Source: Heterotrichella gracilis
Lineage: Eukaryota > Sar > Xanthophyceae > Tribonematales > Xanthonemataceae
Direction of reading: 5' to 3'
Assembly: GCA_032358255.1 (NCBI GenBank)
Contig: JAULBX010025607.1
Span: forward strand, 1-64,000
DNA length: 64,000 bases
Shown: in pieces, positions 1 to 11,100 of the stretch
How the letters are laid out: each line of letters starts with the position of its first letter
Numbering within the stretch: the stretch's first letter is position 1
Translations under genes and position numbers: made by a program
Notes under the pieces: generated by a model
What the model was told of the DNA's origin: nothing
The model's database searches: none
What the model saw: only the letters and a program-made list of their open reading frames with translations

Positions 1-465
1 TACTGATTCCAACAGGTCAACGTATAATCCAAAGAGAGTGGGTGACAACGGGCAACCTTGCTTGACCCCTAATGAACTGGAACAAGGGCGTAAGGCCCTC
101 CGTAGGTGTCTGCACACATGCCTGTACATTTCTGTACATGCTAATCAGCGCGCTCAGAAAAGTGCCTCTGATACCTAGCTGATGAAGGTGTTCCCAAAGC
201 TGCGCCCTAGGGACAGTGTTAAAAGCTTTTTTAAAGTCAACAAAACACGCATATAATTTCTCACCCTTACTGCGAGCCTTGTCCATTAAGCATCGGAGGA
301 TGAACATGTTATCCGTTGTCCTATACGCTCTCTAAAACCTGCCTGGCCTTTTGCCCTAATACCCGTATTTTCGGCCCACGTACTAAGTCGCTGGTCGAGG
401 ATCGTTGCATACAGCTTTCCTATGATGTCCTATGATGTCCCCTACGGTGATACCCCGGAAACGTA
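1..465 (-). mobile_element. LINE (non-LTR retrotransposon) reverse transcriptase fragment, decayed
   Basis: Translation of the minus strand gives the fingers and palm of a LINE-type reverse transcriptase in order: FRGITVGDIIG, GKLYATILDQRLSTW, YACFVDFKKAFNTV, then GCPLSPTLFGLYVD at the window edge. These match reverse transcriptase motifs 0-4 of non-LTR elements. The reading frame is broken three times within 465 bp: a 10-bp tandem duplication (tatgatgtcc twice, 421-440), a 1-base loss near 330, and a 2-base loss near 69. The catalytic YADD-type motif would lie off the left edge. It is a dead, partial copy. The clade (L1-like or an alga-specific group) cannot be settled from this piece. Confidence 0.88.
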
Positions 466-484
466 TTAAAAAACTGTTTCCGGG
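454..484. repeat. Inverted repeat, 9-bp arms with 13-nt loop
   Basis: The arms cccggaaac (454-462) and gtttccggg (476-484) are perfect complements around an AT-rich loop. The hairpin sits where recognisable LINE coding homology stops, next to an AT-rich stretch. Confidence 0.6.
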
Positions 485-951
485 CAAAGTTTTCGGGACT
501 TACTTGTAAAAACAAATGAAAGTACACAATTGCAACCGAATGTTTTTAAAAAGATCAATTATCTGAAAATCAAATTATTGTAACTTACCTCATTAATAAA
601 TAAGTCATTATACAACCTGTCGTCCATGTCAGTGTTCACAGCTGCCTAAGCAACCTGGACAGCACCTATACTTGTTTCTTCTTACAAGGAACGCACCGAT
701 CTCGTACACTAGTCGCAGCACTGAGCGGCCTTGCTGCGGTTTAGACCCTTCCCACATGCAATGGCTCATATGATACAAGTAGAGAAGCTGAGCAGCTGAA
801 AGTAAACTCAAGCCTTGTATCAGCACTTTATCGTGTGCCAGCAACTCTCTACAGCCGAACAGGGCTCTTCCCAGACGGCTGTCACATGCATGCACATGCC
901 CTGATGCATGCAATAGCCCATTAGGGAAATATCGTCTAGCCTATCGGCCCC
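485..951. other. Spacer, AT-rich at left
   Basis: Positions 485-620 are clearly AT-rich compared with the rest of the window; the remainder is ordinary. Two copies of TGCATGCA lie near 890-910. No gene is visible. The right part is presumably the 5' flank of the Rpp21-like gene. Confidence 0.5.
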
Positions 952-3386
952 ATGGCTTCTCGGCCTATACGGCCGAGAACAGGAAGGGCGGCAAGTGCCC
1001 TTCCTCAGGCAGTGCGTGTCAACTTCTTGCTGGAGGCTGCGCAGCTGCTGGCTGCTGGGTCGCCCTGCTTATCATCGCACCTGCAGCTGCAGGCTATGCA
1101 GGTGGGCTGATGTTCGTTTGCAAGGTGCACCTCTGAGAGGCAAAGGGCCCTGCTTAGTTGGCGCAATATTCTGCTGTGCTGTTGCAGGTTGCGTCAGCAG
1201 AGTCTGTACACATGAAGAGAGCCGCATACCGCTTGGTTTGCCCGCAGTGCTGCACTGTCCTGTGCGCCAGCAACGTGGCCGAGTAAGTTTTGGAATGACT
1301 GGTTCCATTTCAGCTGCCCTCCCATGCTGAGTATTCTGCAAGTGACGCGCTTCCTCTCTGCAGGGCCAGAGCTGTGCCACTGTCACGCAGCTACCGGAGG
1401 CGCAAGAGGCGGCAGGGTGGCGCAAGCAGCACGCAGTAAGTCTTTCTAATGTCAACCACCTGCACCGGCGCAGCAGCCAGCTCAAGTATCTGATCCTGTC
1501 ATGCAAACAAGCAACAACGCTCAGCGCGCCCCGAGTGACCCTAGTACATGCTGCAGGCAACCACTCAACACCTTGGCAGTGGTGCAGACATGCAAGCTGT
1601 GCAGCAGTCATAGTGCGCTGCCCTTCTACTCACTCCAGGCGGCCACTCAGGCAAGTACCTGCACTGTAGAAGGAGTGCAGGTTGTCGTTGGTTGTATGCA
1701 CTATTCATTGCAATAGTCTTATTTTTCCTTGCATTATTGCCTTTCATTCCGCCCGTTGGTACGCCGCCCCATTCACGCCTTTGGTGTTTGCTGTCTTTAC
1801 TTTGCCCCTGCATTACTGCATTTATCCTGCACGCTGTGCCTAACCCTGGCTGTGTGCAGGCCATGGCTGCCGCTTCAACGCCCCTGGCCGCCACACCGCA
1901 GCAAGATGGAGGGGGCCTTCAGCATGGCCTCTCCCAACCCCAAGTCATGGCCTCACTGCCAATCAGCCAACAGCCTGGTGTGCGCCAGCGGCAGCCCCTT
2001 ACCAATCTGGAGGTGTCAACCAGCGGCGGTGCAGGTGAATTGGAGCGTTCACTTTCCTGCATGCTTGTGGAAGAAGCTGAGGTCAGTGGGCAGGATGGTG
2101 ATGCAAGCGCAGCAGCAATGAGCCTGCATGGCGCCGATCAAGTCTCTGGCTGCCCAGCTCACACCCATGGCGGCCTCCAGCAGTCTGTGAAGCCCATGGA
2201 TGCCTCGGTAGCCACGACCATCGCTGATGGTCCAGGTGAAGGCAACTCAGCCCCGCTGCCAGATGCGGGCATGATCGGTACTCCTCTTCCTGACCCAATT
2301 GGGGACGAGACCATTCCTTGCAGTTCAATGGCTGATGATTGCAGTGTTGAGCAGAGTTACCAGGACTGCATGGGAGGCGCAGCACCTCACAGTGGCACAG
2401 AAGGCGAGCCTGCCCTAGAACAGATTACTGAAGATGCAGGCACAGAGCAGGCAATGGGGATTGTGGGGTTCAATGACGGACCAGATGACATCACCCATCA
2501 GCAAGCAGGTGGCACGGACATGACAGGAGAAGCTCACGATGAGTCACAAGAATTTACAGGAATGGGGTCTCCATCAGGCCATGAGCAGCCAGCTACGCTG
2601 CCAGCTGGTGACATGGAAGTATTACAGGAGCAGCAATTCCGAGTGCATGTGGCAGAAGTGCAGCAATTGCAGGTCGTGGCTGATGGACCAGTCATGGGCG
2701 GGCCCCCCGTCCATCCACAGCCAGGTCCCATACCCATGCAGCAGGACACCAGCATGGAAACGCAGGGCGCCCCATCACTTGCTTTGCAAGTGGACCAGGC
2801 CTTGCCTCAGCCCGATAATATTCCAGAGCCTCTGGGCACCTACCAGCTATCGAATGAGCCTATTGTTGAGAGCAGTAGGCCCTTGCTGGATGGCACTGGG
2901 GTTCAAGAGCAGCAAGCTTGCAGCAACGGAGTGAATGGCATCCCCAGTGAACTGCCATTGACGACAGCCGTGCTCGGTGTGCCTGCTCCAGCACAGCCCG
3001 TCAATGTTCCATGCAGCATGACATCGCCCACCCTGCCGCCTGAGGAGGCAATGGACTGCAATGTACATGCAGTAGGCGGTGGCACTGCAGGATTGCTCCA
3101 GCCAAACGCAGGTGGCGCAGCATCACCACCTGGCAGTTCTCAGGACCTCCCTATTGTAGGACTGTCAGCTGCAGCCATGGTCCCTTCTGTCGGGGACAGC
3201 GAGGAGCAGTATGGTGGGGTCTGCGCAGTGCAGCCCTTGGAGGCGATCGCACTGGGACAGGGTGTTGTGAGCAACCAGGTGGGGCAGGATCAGCGTGGGG
3301 ATGGTGCTCGCTCATCGCGACGGGGCAGGTGGAAATGGATGCGTGTAGGGCGCAGGTGGAAACCCTATCTGGTGCGGCAGCACTGA
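952..3386 (+). CDS. Rpp21/SNM1-like zinc-ribbon protein (RNase P/MRP subunit family) with long disordered tail
   Basis: Proposed exons are 952-1101, 1188-1282, 1364-1435, 1557-1650 and 1860-3386 (645 aa); all phases close. Residues 20-35 (VRVNFLLEAAQLLA) resemble the N-terminal helix of Rpp21. Next come CPQCC, a basic stretch (SYRRRKRRQ), and VVQTCKLCSSHSALPF, which reproduces the C-x2-C...C-x2-C zinc ribbon of Rpp21/Rpr2/SNM1 (human: TVQTCLTC). That family binds the RNA of RNase P or MRP in the nucleus or nucleolus. Intron 4 would use a GC donor (CAG|GCAAGT at 1651); CAG|GTTGTC at 1681 is an alternative in the same phase. The last exon encodes about 508 residues rich in Gly, Pro, Gln, Asp and Glu with no recognisable domain, ending in a basic patch (RRGRWKWMRVGRRWK). 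The tail could be a separate gene starting at ATG 1863, but the shared phase across an acceptor argues for one gene. Confidence 0.58.
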
Positions 3387-4408
3387 CACATGTTGGCTTT
3401 CTGGGGTTCAGGGCGTTTTCAGCTATCACCGTCTGACCACTTAGTCATCTTGCCGCCATATTCATGCTTATTTTTACAATCGACGGCACTGGTAGCCGAG
3501 CACATCTGGAATTGGGGAACGATGTGGAGGGCAAACAGTTGTGCCCAATATGAGCCTTTGGGTTAGATTTTCAGAAGTTCTGCTTTCTACTGCTGTTGCT
3601 GCTAGGCCGCCTTATCTACGCCTTTGGCGTTGCTTAGTTTCCTTCTCTCTTACAATTTAGTTTGGGGCACACGCAGGTTTGCTGGTGGATCGAATGAGCT
3701 TGCATTTTATTGCAGTGCCCAGGTGTGACACAGGTGTTAACACAACTGAATCACGGTTAATATCTGTAACAGTCTTCCAGCAGTTTGCATGTGAAGGGAT
3801 ATCACCATGCTCAACACAAGTTGTGGCTGGAGGGGTCCGGCATATCTGCATTTAGACCAGTTTACTTTACAAGTAATCGCTCCCTTGTCAGTTTCAGATA
3901 GGACTGTTTCTATGAAGTCCTGGCCCACTTGATGACAGCTGGTCCCGACATGGCATGATGGCCTTCATGATGATAACATAAATAACCCTCTTTTTACCCA
4001 GACCTACTGTACTCCCCCTTGACACATGCATGCATATTGTTCAGCACAGCACCTGACAGCACCTAAGTATAAGGCTTATACCCGCTGTTCTTGCAGTTGA
4101 TTACTCGCTGGAGCGGTGCCCACTGACGATTAAGCAGTTTCATCCTTGGCGGTTGTTTGATGCATGCTCACCTGGTCTTGACCATTTTTACCCCTCTAAC
4201 GAACCGAACCCAGTGATGGCCTGCAACCCTTCAAAGTGTTGAAGTCAAGTCTCGCGTTGCTAGATTTCAGAACGCTCAGTGACAAGGACTTTCTCAGGAG
4301 TTGGGGGAGGAGCCCCCTGAAAGTTGGCAGCAATACTCCTGGCTCCTTCCAAGGTGTCAAACGGTTCTATCAGCACGGTGGGAGCTTTGGTACAACTAGA
4401 CAGCAGTC
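3387..4408. other. Intergenic spacer
   Basis: This holds the 3' flank of the Rpp21-like gene and the 5' flank of the YEATS gene. One TGCATGCA lies near 4027. I see no coding exon, RNA gene or repeat that can be supported. Confidence 0.5.
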
Positions 4409-5832
4409 ATGGTTGCAGAGGAGGGTGACACCGTCGTTGGACCGGTAGGGATGCAGCGTGTGGGTTCTGCCTCCTGAAACATTGTTCACATGACAACCTT
4501 TCCACTACAGTTGTTTTGGTTGTATTTCCTTCTTGCAGAAAGGAGAAAAACGGTTGAAGGGAAAGGAGATCGTTGTGGCAGTTGCAGTTGGAACCGTGGC
4601 CTTTGCATTGAAACCCACAAAGGTGTGGGTTTGTCACTGCTGCCATGACATTCCCGCAAAATGTGGCAACAAACTGAACTCCTCCTGTGTGCAGCAAACT
4701 GATGCAGCCACGCACCGCTGGACTGTGTACATGCGTGGACCCAACAATGAGGACCTTACACATATTATCAAAACGGTATGCAGCGGGAGCAGACTGAGGC
4801 AACGTAGCTTTATTCAAATAAAATAGAAAGTGAACCAATTAATGGTATGATATGCAGGTGACATTTGCCCTCCACCCTACATTCGAGAATCCCACCCGAG
4901 TTTTTGAATTGCCTCCATATGAAGTCACTGAGCATGGCTGGGGAGAGTTTGAGATTGGCGTTACGGTACGCAGGATGTTCGTGCTCGCTCGCTGTATTGT
5001 ACCTTGCTCCTGGGGGTTGGTTGCTGTGGGGGCATTGCTACTGCTTGGTAATATTCGCAAGCTGGCGTAACTGTTGGGAGGTACTCATTACCTATACTCA
5101 ACACTCAAATGGCGTATCTGGGTGTGCAGCACTGTGCGGCTTGTGGATGAAGCATTCTTGTTGCCAGGCCTAGCTGTCTTGACCATCTGCACATTGCATC
5201 AAGGTGCGCGGGGGTTGCTAGCAGCTGTCCACGACCATTGTTTGATTGTGCAGCTTCATTTTGTCGATGAGGCGGCAGAAGGGCCCGTTGAGCTGTACCA
5301 CAAGCTCAAGCTGCATCCAGACACAGAGGCGCAACAGACCAGCAAGAAGCCGGTGCGTGGGTAGCATAGAGGGCACACACAGCATGCCACATGGCAGTGT
5401 CTGTTGGTTTATTGAATGGGTGCTGTTCCCTCTACGCTACAGGTGACTTCTGAAACCTACGAGGAGTTGGTGTTTGGGCAGCCAACTGTGGCATTTGCAG
5501 AGAAGCTTGCATCCCATGTTGCCATACCATCGGCGCCCTCACAGCTGTCAACATTCTTCCCTCAGTACACACCACAGGTACAGTGGTCTGAAGTTGTTTG
5601 TTGCTGGTGTGGCAATGGGCACATGCGGCTGCATGTCGTGCTAAATATACCTGGCTGTGGGCTTGGTGGCAGGATAATCCTGGCCGTGGGCTTGATGGCA
5701 TCATCTTTCCACATGTGTTTGCAGGCCATGCAGGATGACCTTGCTCGGGTGATGGCGGCTCGGCAGCAGATAGCGGCAATGCGCGCTTCAGTGGATGCGC
5801 AGCTGCAATCGCTGCCGGGTGGTGTGGTGTGA
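4409..5832 (+). CDS. GAS41: YEATS-domain protein, GAS41/YAF9 family
   Basis: Seven exons: 4409-4444, 4539-4622, 4695-4775, 4858-4965, 5254-5352, 5443-5577 and 5725-5832 (216 aa; human GAS41 is 227). The YEATS fold occupies about residues 15-150: RLKGKEIVVAVAVGTVAF, ATHRWTVYMRGPNNEDL, PPYEVTEHGWGEFEI and ELYHKLKLHP align by eye with human GAS41 (HTHQWTVYVKPYRNEDM, PPYEITETGWGEFEI). The C-terminal 35 residues suit the short coiled coil of the family (DDLARVMAARQQIAAMRA). Family members read acetylated or crotonylated histone tails and serve SWR1/TIP60-type complexes that deposit H2A.Z and acetylate histones. The start ATG precedes a 12-codon first exon ending in a good donor. Confidence 0.93.
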
Positions 5833-5970
5833 TTCCATGCCTCGCAATTCCCAAGGGTGTGATTGGGCATTAAGCAGCGCAGTTCCAGTAAAGCATGTCG
5901 CACACATTGTCAATCGAGTATGTGGTCATCTGCCGATATCTGTCTGGTAGTCAAACGGATACATGCACAA

Positions 5971-5996
5971 GGTGTAAGTCCATGGAGGCTTACTGT
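5971..5996 (+). promoter_or_regulatory. Possible polyadenylation signals (two TGTAA)
   Basis: TGTAA occurs at 5971-5975 and 5992-5996, about 140-165 nt after the YEATS stop codon. TGTAA is the usual poly(A) signal of chlorophyte nuclear genes. A similar copy lies about 250 nt beyond the ALS stop (minus strand, 47245-47249). Several other genes here lack one close by, so this is suggestive only. Confidence 0.4.
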
Positions 5997-7893
5997 AATA
6001 TGTAGGGACAGCAATAACGACAGTAGGGCTTAGGAGTTGGCTGTGGCCGTCACCGAATGCTGCTGGCACCCTCGAGTCCAGCCGACACATCGCATGGTCG
6101 CTTCAAGATGCAGCAGCCCTACATGACGGATGTGACGATCATACCAAGGGAATGTTATGAAGCCTGGGAATTCCCATGCATGTCACTTTTAAACTTCTTT
6201 TGAAACATGCACACAAATTGCGGTGGACCTGAAATAACAGCATATATCTGACAGTGTGTGCTTAATTTCACGAGTGATTGCTGTGATCAGGTGTTACAGT
6301 ACGCCATGTTCTACTGGTTGGCATTGCTGTATTTGTTTTTGGAAATAAATCCTATGTAACTACGCCTTTGTGCGTCGGACTCCCCTTTCTTTCTATCTTC
6401 TTTCTAGTACATTGGCACTGCAAGACTTGTGACTAGGTGGCATTCCGATCCTCGGCGTAAACATCGCTTTCACAGGTTGTTTGGCAGTTGCCCAGGCACG
6501 GTGGCTGGCACCGGTGGAGGGTGATTGAAGAAAATTTAATTCTATCAATCAATTTGCCGCTTTGCCTTGGCAAAAGCCTTAGGTGGGCCCCTCCAGGTTG
6601 GACTTTTGCTGGATCATCCGTCCTCCGTGGTCAGGTTACTGTGATCATCATGGCCATCAGGGCTCCAAATAGAATATTGGAATTTTTTAAGCGACTCTCC
6701 AAATATAAAGAGAACTTCACCTTGAAAATGGAGTTCCAAAGCTGACTGTCAGCGTAATCAACCAATCCAGCATCAACTCCTAACGAGTACTGCTGCCTGT
6801 CTGTCTACTAAAACACATGCATTTGGACCATGAGGAGGTCATCTGCAGGTAGTGCTTGCAACCACAAACAGGAATAAAACGTTCATAGCACGGGGTTGAC
6901 TTGCAGACAAAGTGTGGGACGTCAATGGCTGGCAATGACCAAAACCATGTTGACAAACCAGATGACAGGCATGTTCGCCATAAACTGCCTGGTGTGGCCC
7001 TCAGAGGACATGGCCACAACCAAGAGCCAACGTCACGCGCTAGCTGGACAAGCATGCTCAAGGAAACCAGCAGTAAAAGGTACGCATGCACCAGTCATGA
7101 GAATGCCATGCTTACGCACAGCTATGTGAACCACGCAATAATGTGCGGCAGCGTGTGGGAATGCATCGCTGCTGCACCCTACTCCCTGACACGCCGCAGG
7201 AAAAATGATTACCCAACCGCAGCGCAAACTACGGATGAGAAAGATGGCTGATGCAGTGAATGTCTGCATTGTGAGCCCTACAGCCACATATACAGTTGAC
7301 AGCCAGCCTATCCAACAGGCCTCCATCCATTGCTCGGTAGTATCCCTCGGGTCCAAACCCCATGCCCCAGCCTTTGCCCCCTCTGGCAACAGCCTGCTAA
7401 CAAGTATTGTGCCCCGCAACCTCCGTCAAAACTGTCCAAAACCCATTGAAGCGAGCCACTGCACCCAGAAAAGGACATCAGCCATACTGCCGCCAGAGTT
7501 ATCCACACTAACCAGGTATTCCACTGTAACTAAGTGGTGTGCTAGCTGAAAAATGCCCCACACACTAATGTCTCCCAGACCTGAGCAGATGCTGAAACAC
7601 TGCTGCTCTGCTCCTTCCACCGCAACAAGCTTGTGCAAGCCTATGCGCATCCTACCCACCCATATTCCCAGCATACACTGGAACTGCTCCATAACAAGCA
7701 GCCTAGGGGCTCTGCCTCCACCCCCCTCCAGCCATTTACGCCTTTGGGCCCTCAGCACCTACAGGAGAAAGGAGCATGGATATCAGTACAGAGATTATCA
7801 CGATGCCCAAAGCAAACCCAAAAAACCTTCAACTACAGTTCATATTCTACATGTACCTGTTTTCTGTAAGGGACTCCGCCGCCATGGTAGGTT

Positions 7894-8144
7894 TAATGCA
7901 ATCCACCATAGTGATATGGCTTTGGTGAGAGACACCTCGTATAGGGTGTTCAGCACACATGGAGGCAACAACCGGTTGCATGAGCAATGCCCCAAGCATG
8001 TTGGGTTGTGTCAGATAGTGATGCGGCGTGGTCTGTGTGCAGCCTGTGCACAAGGAGACACAGGCACACTCGCCCAAAATGTGACACATGGTCGCCATGC
8101 ATAATGAAGACGAATGATAATGCAATCCACCATAGTGCTATGGC
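7894..8144. repeat. 27-bp direct repeat pair, about 224 bp apart
   Basis: taatgcaatccaccatagtg followed by a(c)tatggc occurs at 7894-7920 and again at 8118-8144 with a single mismatch. The segment between copies has no recognised gene. It may be a relic of a small mobile element or a local duplication. Confidence 0.7.
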
Positions 8145-8190
8145 ATAGACTAGTGCTCATAATCTGGTCATGACATTTTCGTACTCCTGA

Positions 8191-11100
8191 TCACTTGCAA
8201 GCATTATGCTGCAACACATGCATCATGCTGCAACAGTCAGTACCTGGTGCTTTTGGCACATAGATGGTCTTCATGGCCGAGTTTGCACCACGACCTTGTG
8301 CACTCCCGCGGCCCCTGGGTGGACCGCCACGGCCACGCGGCCCAGCGCCCCTGCCACCTTCGCTGCCTTCGCCGCCCTCACTGCGGGTGGGGCGGGGGCG
8401 CCCGCTAGGGCCGCCGCGTCCGCCCCGTTGGTTGGCGCCTCCACGGCGTGGCCCGGGCATGGCCTCCCTGCGGCCCCCCTGGCCGCCATTGGGCATGCGG
8501 TGGCTAGCTGGTGCACCATCTGTGCCCTGCTTGGGGTCTGCGCCAAACACATCATCGGGGAGCGCCATGGCGCCAGGGTCTGATGGCCTGTCGCTGGCCG
8601 GTGCCAGGCCGGGGGGCATGAGGCCAGGTGGTGGTGGGGGACCCTGCTGCGAGGTGGGTGCGCCGCCAAATGCGTTCTGCACGCGCTTGAATTCCTGGCC
8701 CTGGCCTGGCAGGGGGAAGGTGGATGGTAGCACGCTCTCCACGCCACCAAAAGACAGCTGTGGAGCCGCTTGGCTGTTGGGGTTGCTGCCGCCACCATTA
8801 TCGCTGAAAACCGCGCCACCAATGCTCCAGTCGGGCTGCTTGCCGGTCTGGATGAAGGGCGCCTGTGACGGGCCCAAGTTCAGGCCGCCAAACTGGAACA
8901 GCGGTGGTGGCCCGCCAAACCCGCTCTGCTGTGGGAACGGCGTGTACTCATTGGAGAGGAACAGTGGGTTTCCACCGCCATAGTGGGAAGATGGGAAGCG
9001 GTTGTTGGGTCCATTGCCGCCCAGGCCGGGAGGGCCGCCGGGGGCAAAGGGGTTGCTGCCGAATGGCGCCTGCCCACCAGAGTAGTACGAGTCTATGCCC
9101 ACGCCCATGCCTGGCTGGTTGATGCCCTGCGCAGTGACGCAACAATGCCCTGTCAACTACAATTACTGTCAACCTGCCATGCAGCAATGCATACTAGACC
9201 ATGATGCCGACACACCACCCACAACCTGAAGTCTGCATGCCCATGCACAGTTGTATGCAACTGCGTCACCCACCTGCTGCTGCTGCTGCTGCTGCTGGCC
9301 TCCCTGCTGCTGCTGCGGGGGCGGCAGGGGCTGCCACACGTTGCCAGCTCCAGGGAGCATCACCGCAGGGTAGGGCGGCAGCATGGCGTTCGGCATGCCC
9401 TGGCTCGGGACAGGCTGGAAACCAAAGTTGAAGGCTCCTTGCTGAGGCCCGTTTGCCCCTGGCTGCATGTGCGGGTCCAAAGACAGGTCCGATGGCAGTG
9501 AAGGGATGCCTGGCGCAAGCCCAATGGCCGGCCCCTTTTGGGGCATCTGCTTGAAACCAGAGTCCAGGGACTGAGGCAGCTTCAGGTCAAGTGCATCGTC
9601 TGTCTTCTCCTGTCAGGACAAGCAACATGTGAGCCCACAGTGTGGGCCGCGCATGCTCACAGGATATGTAGTGCACACGCATAAACCACTGACCATGATT
9701 GTTAGCTCTTCACAGTTTTGCAAAGCGCTGCTACAGCAAAGCTATCTGTAAAAACTCTCCCTACCTGCAGTGACAGCTGCACCACCTCTTCCACAATCTT
9801 GGTATCGTCATGCCACGTCAAGTCAGCCCCCTGGGTCGCAGGCAAAGCCGCCCCGCCAAGTGCAGGTGCCGCAGGTGCCGGTGCAGTGCTGGGTGCCACA
9901 TCGCCTGACCCCACAGTTGCGCGGCCAGGTGGGCGGTCCCTGCCCCTCCCTCGGCCCCTGCCCCGACCCCCGACAGCCTCCCGTGCGCCCCGACCCAAAC
10001 CTGTGAAGATAACCCACAAGACGTTCAGCAAGTAATCAGCAAGCAAAATGCTGATGGTAGCTGATCTTGCCAGAAAACAATGGAGGCCAGAATGTGTGCA
10101 AATGCCAGTTGTTCCACTCAGATTAAATGTCCCTTTCCATTCCAAATGCATTACCAGCAGGCTTGTTCCATGATAGTACAGATATGCACTCCACACAGCT
10201 GTCATGCGCCTTGCGCTGTATAACTCACCTGCTGCTGCTGCTGCCGCCGCCGCTGCTGCCGCCGAGGCTGTGGCTGAAGGAGACGAGTCCGCCTTGCGGG
10301 TGGGCTTGCCTCCCGACCCTGGCTCACTAGCTTGCACCTCCTTGCTGGCTGTGGGCGACGCAGCGGCAGGCGGGGACTGGGGCACAAACTCCTCTGTGCT
10401 GCCTGCAGCCTCGCCCTCTGGCCTGTCTTCATTCCCCCCCTCACCTGGGAGGGTCTTCAGCTCGCGGTACATACGCGCAGGCCTCTCCCGCTCCCTCTCC
10501 CTGCCCCTGCCACGCTCCTTGGCCTCCCTGCCGCGGCCCCTGGCACCGCGCCCCCCTGCAGCAGCCTCGGCACGTGGTGCAACATCACTCCTGCTCTCCC
10601 CCCTCCCCCCACGCCCACCCCTGCCACGCCCGCGAACCCCCCTGCTGCCCACCTCGCTGTTGCTGTCGGCCTGTGAGGGGTCAAACTCGGGCTCCAGGAG
10701 TGCCTCCTCACCCTCAGCCTCCTTGTCCTTCAGCAGGGAGGACCAGGAGGATGGGCGAACAGGGGGCGCTGGCTTGGCACGAGCGCCTGCTTCGCTTGCA
10801 GTGTCCACAGGCTGTGGCGCGGCAGTGTCCGGCGCCGGCTCGGGTGCCGCAACAGGTTGGGGTTTGGCGCTGACCTTGCCTGTGCGCTGCCCCTTGGACA
10901 GCTCCGCCCTCTTTGCTGCGCTGGTCACAGGTGGAGGTGAGGTGCCAGGGGCGGCGCCAGCATAGCCCAAGGGCCGCTTCCACGCGTTGGGCCGCGACTT
11001 ATCCCCTGCCTCCTGGTCTGCTGCCACGCCATTCCCATTTGCCAGCTGTTCATCTGCTGCTGCCTCCATGGCTGCCTGCAGCGCCGCTGCCTCTGCCGCC

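Larger units (their letters stand above)
5833..8190. other. Gene-poor convergent spacer (2.4 kb)
   Basis: This lies between the 3' ends of the YEATS and PRRC2-like genes. Open frames of 100-180 codons occur on both strands (for example 7553-8104 + and 7033-7419 -). They overlap each other and show no domain, splice pattern or conserved motif I can recognise, so I treat them as chance. The only clear structure is a 27-bp direct repeat (separate entry). Confidence 0.45.

Noticed and set aside
7033-8104. Overlapping frames of 110-183 codons on both strands in the gene-poor spacer
   Set aside because: They show no domains, no splice-phase logic and Cys/His/Trp-rich chance-like composition. They could be revisited with transcripts.
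8241-8246. A further splice donor (CCAG|GTACTG) near the end of the PRRC2-like gene
   Set aside because: No acceptor with a sensible continuation follows within reach. The frame ends at a TGA 50 bp on, so I ended the gene there.
8264-8983. A 239-codon plus-strand frame rich in Pro, Gly and Arg
   Set aside because: It is the antisense shadow of the RGG-rich last exon of the PRRC2-like gene.
10204-10965. A 253-codon plus-strand frame
   Set aside because: It is the antisense of the Ala/Arg/Gly-rich exon 7 of the PRRC2-like gene; GC-rich repeats keep all frames open.
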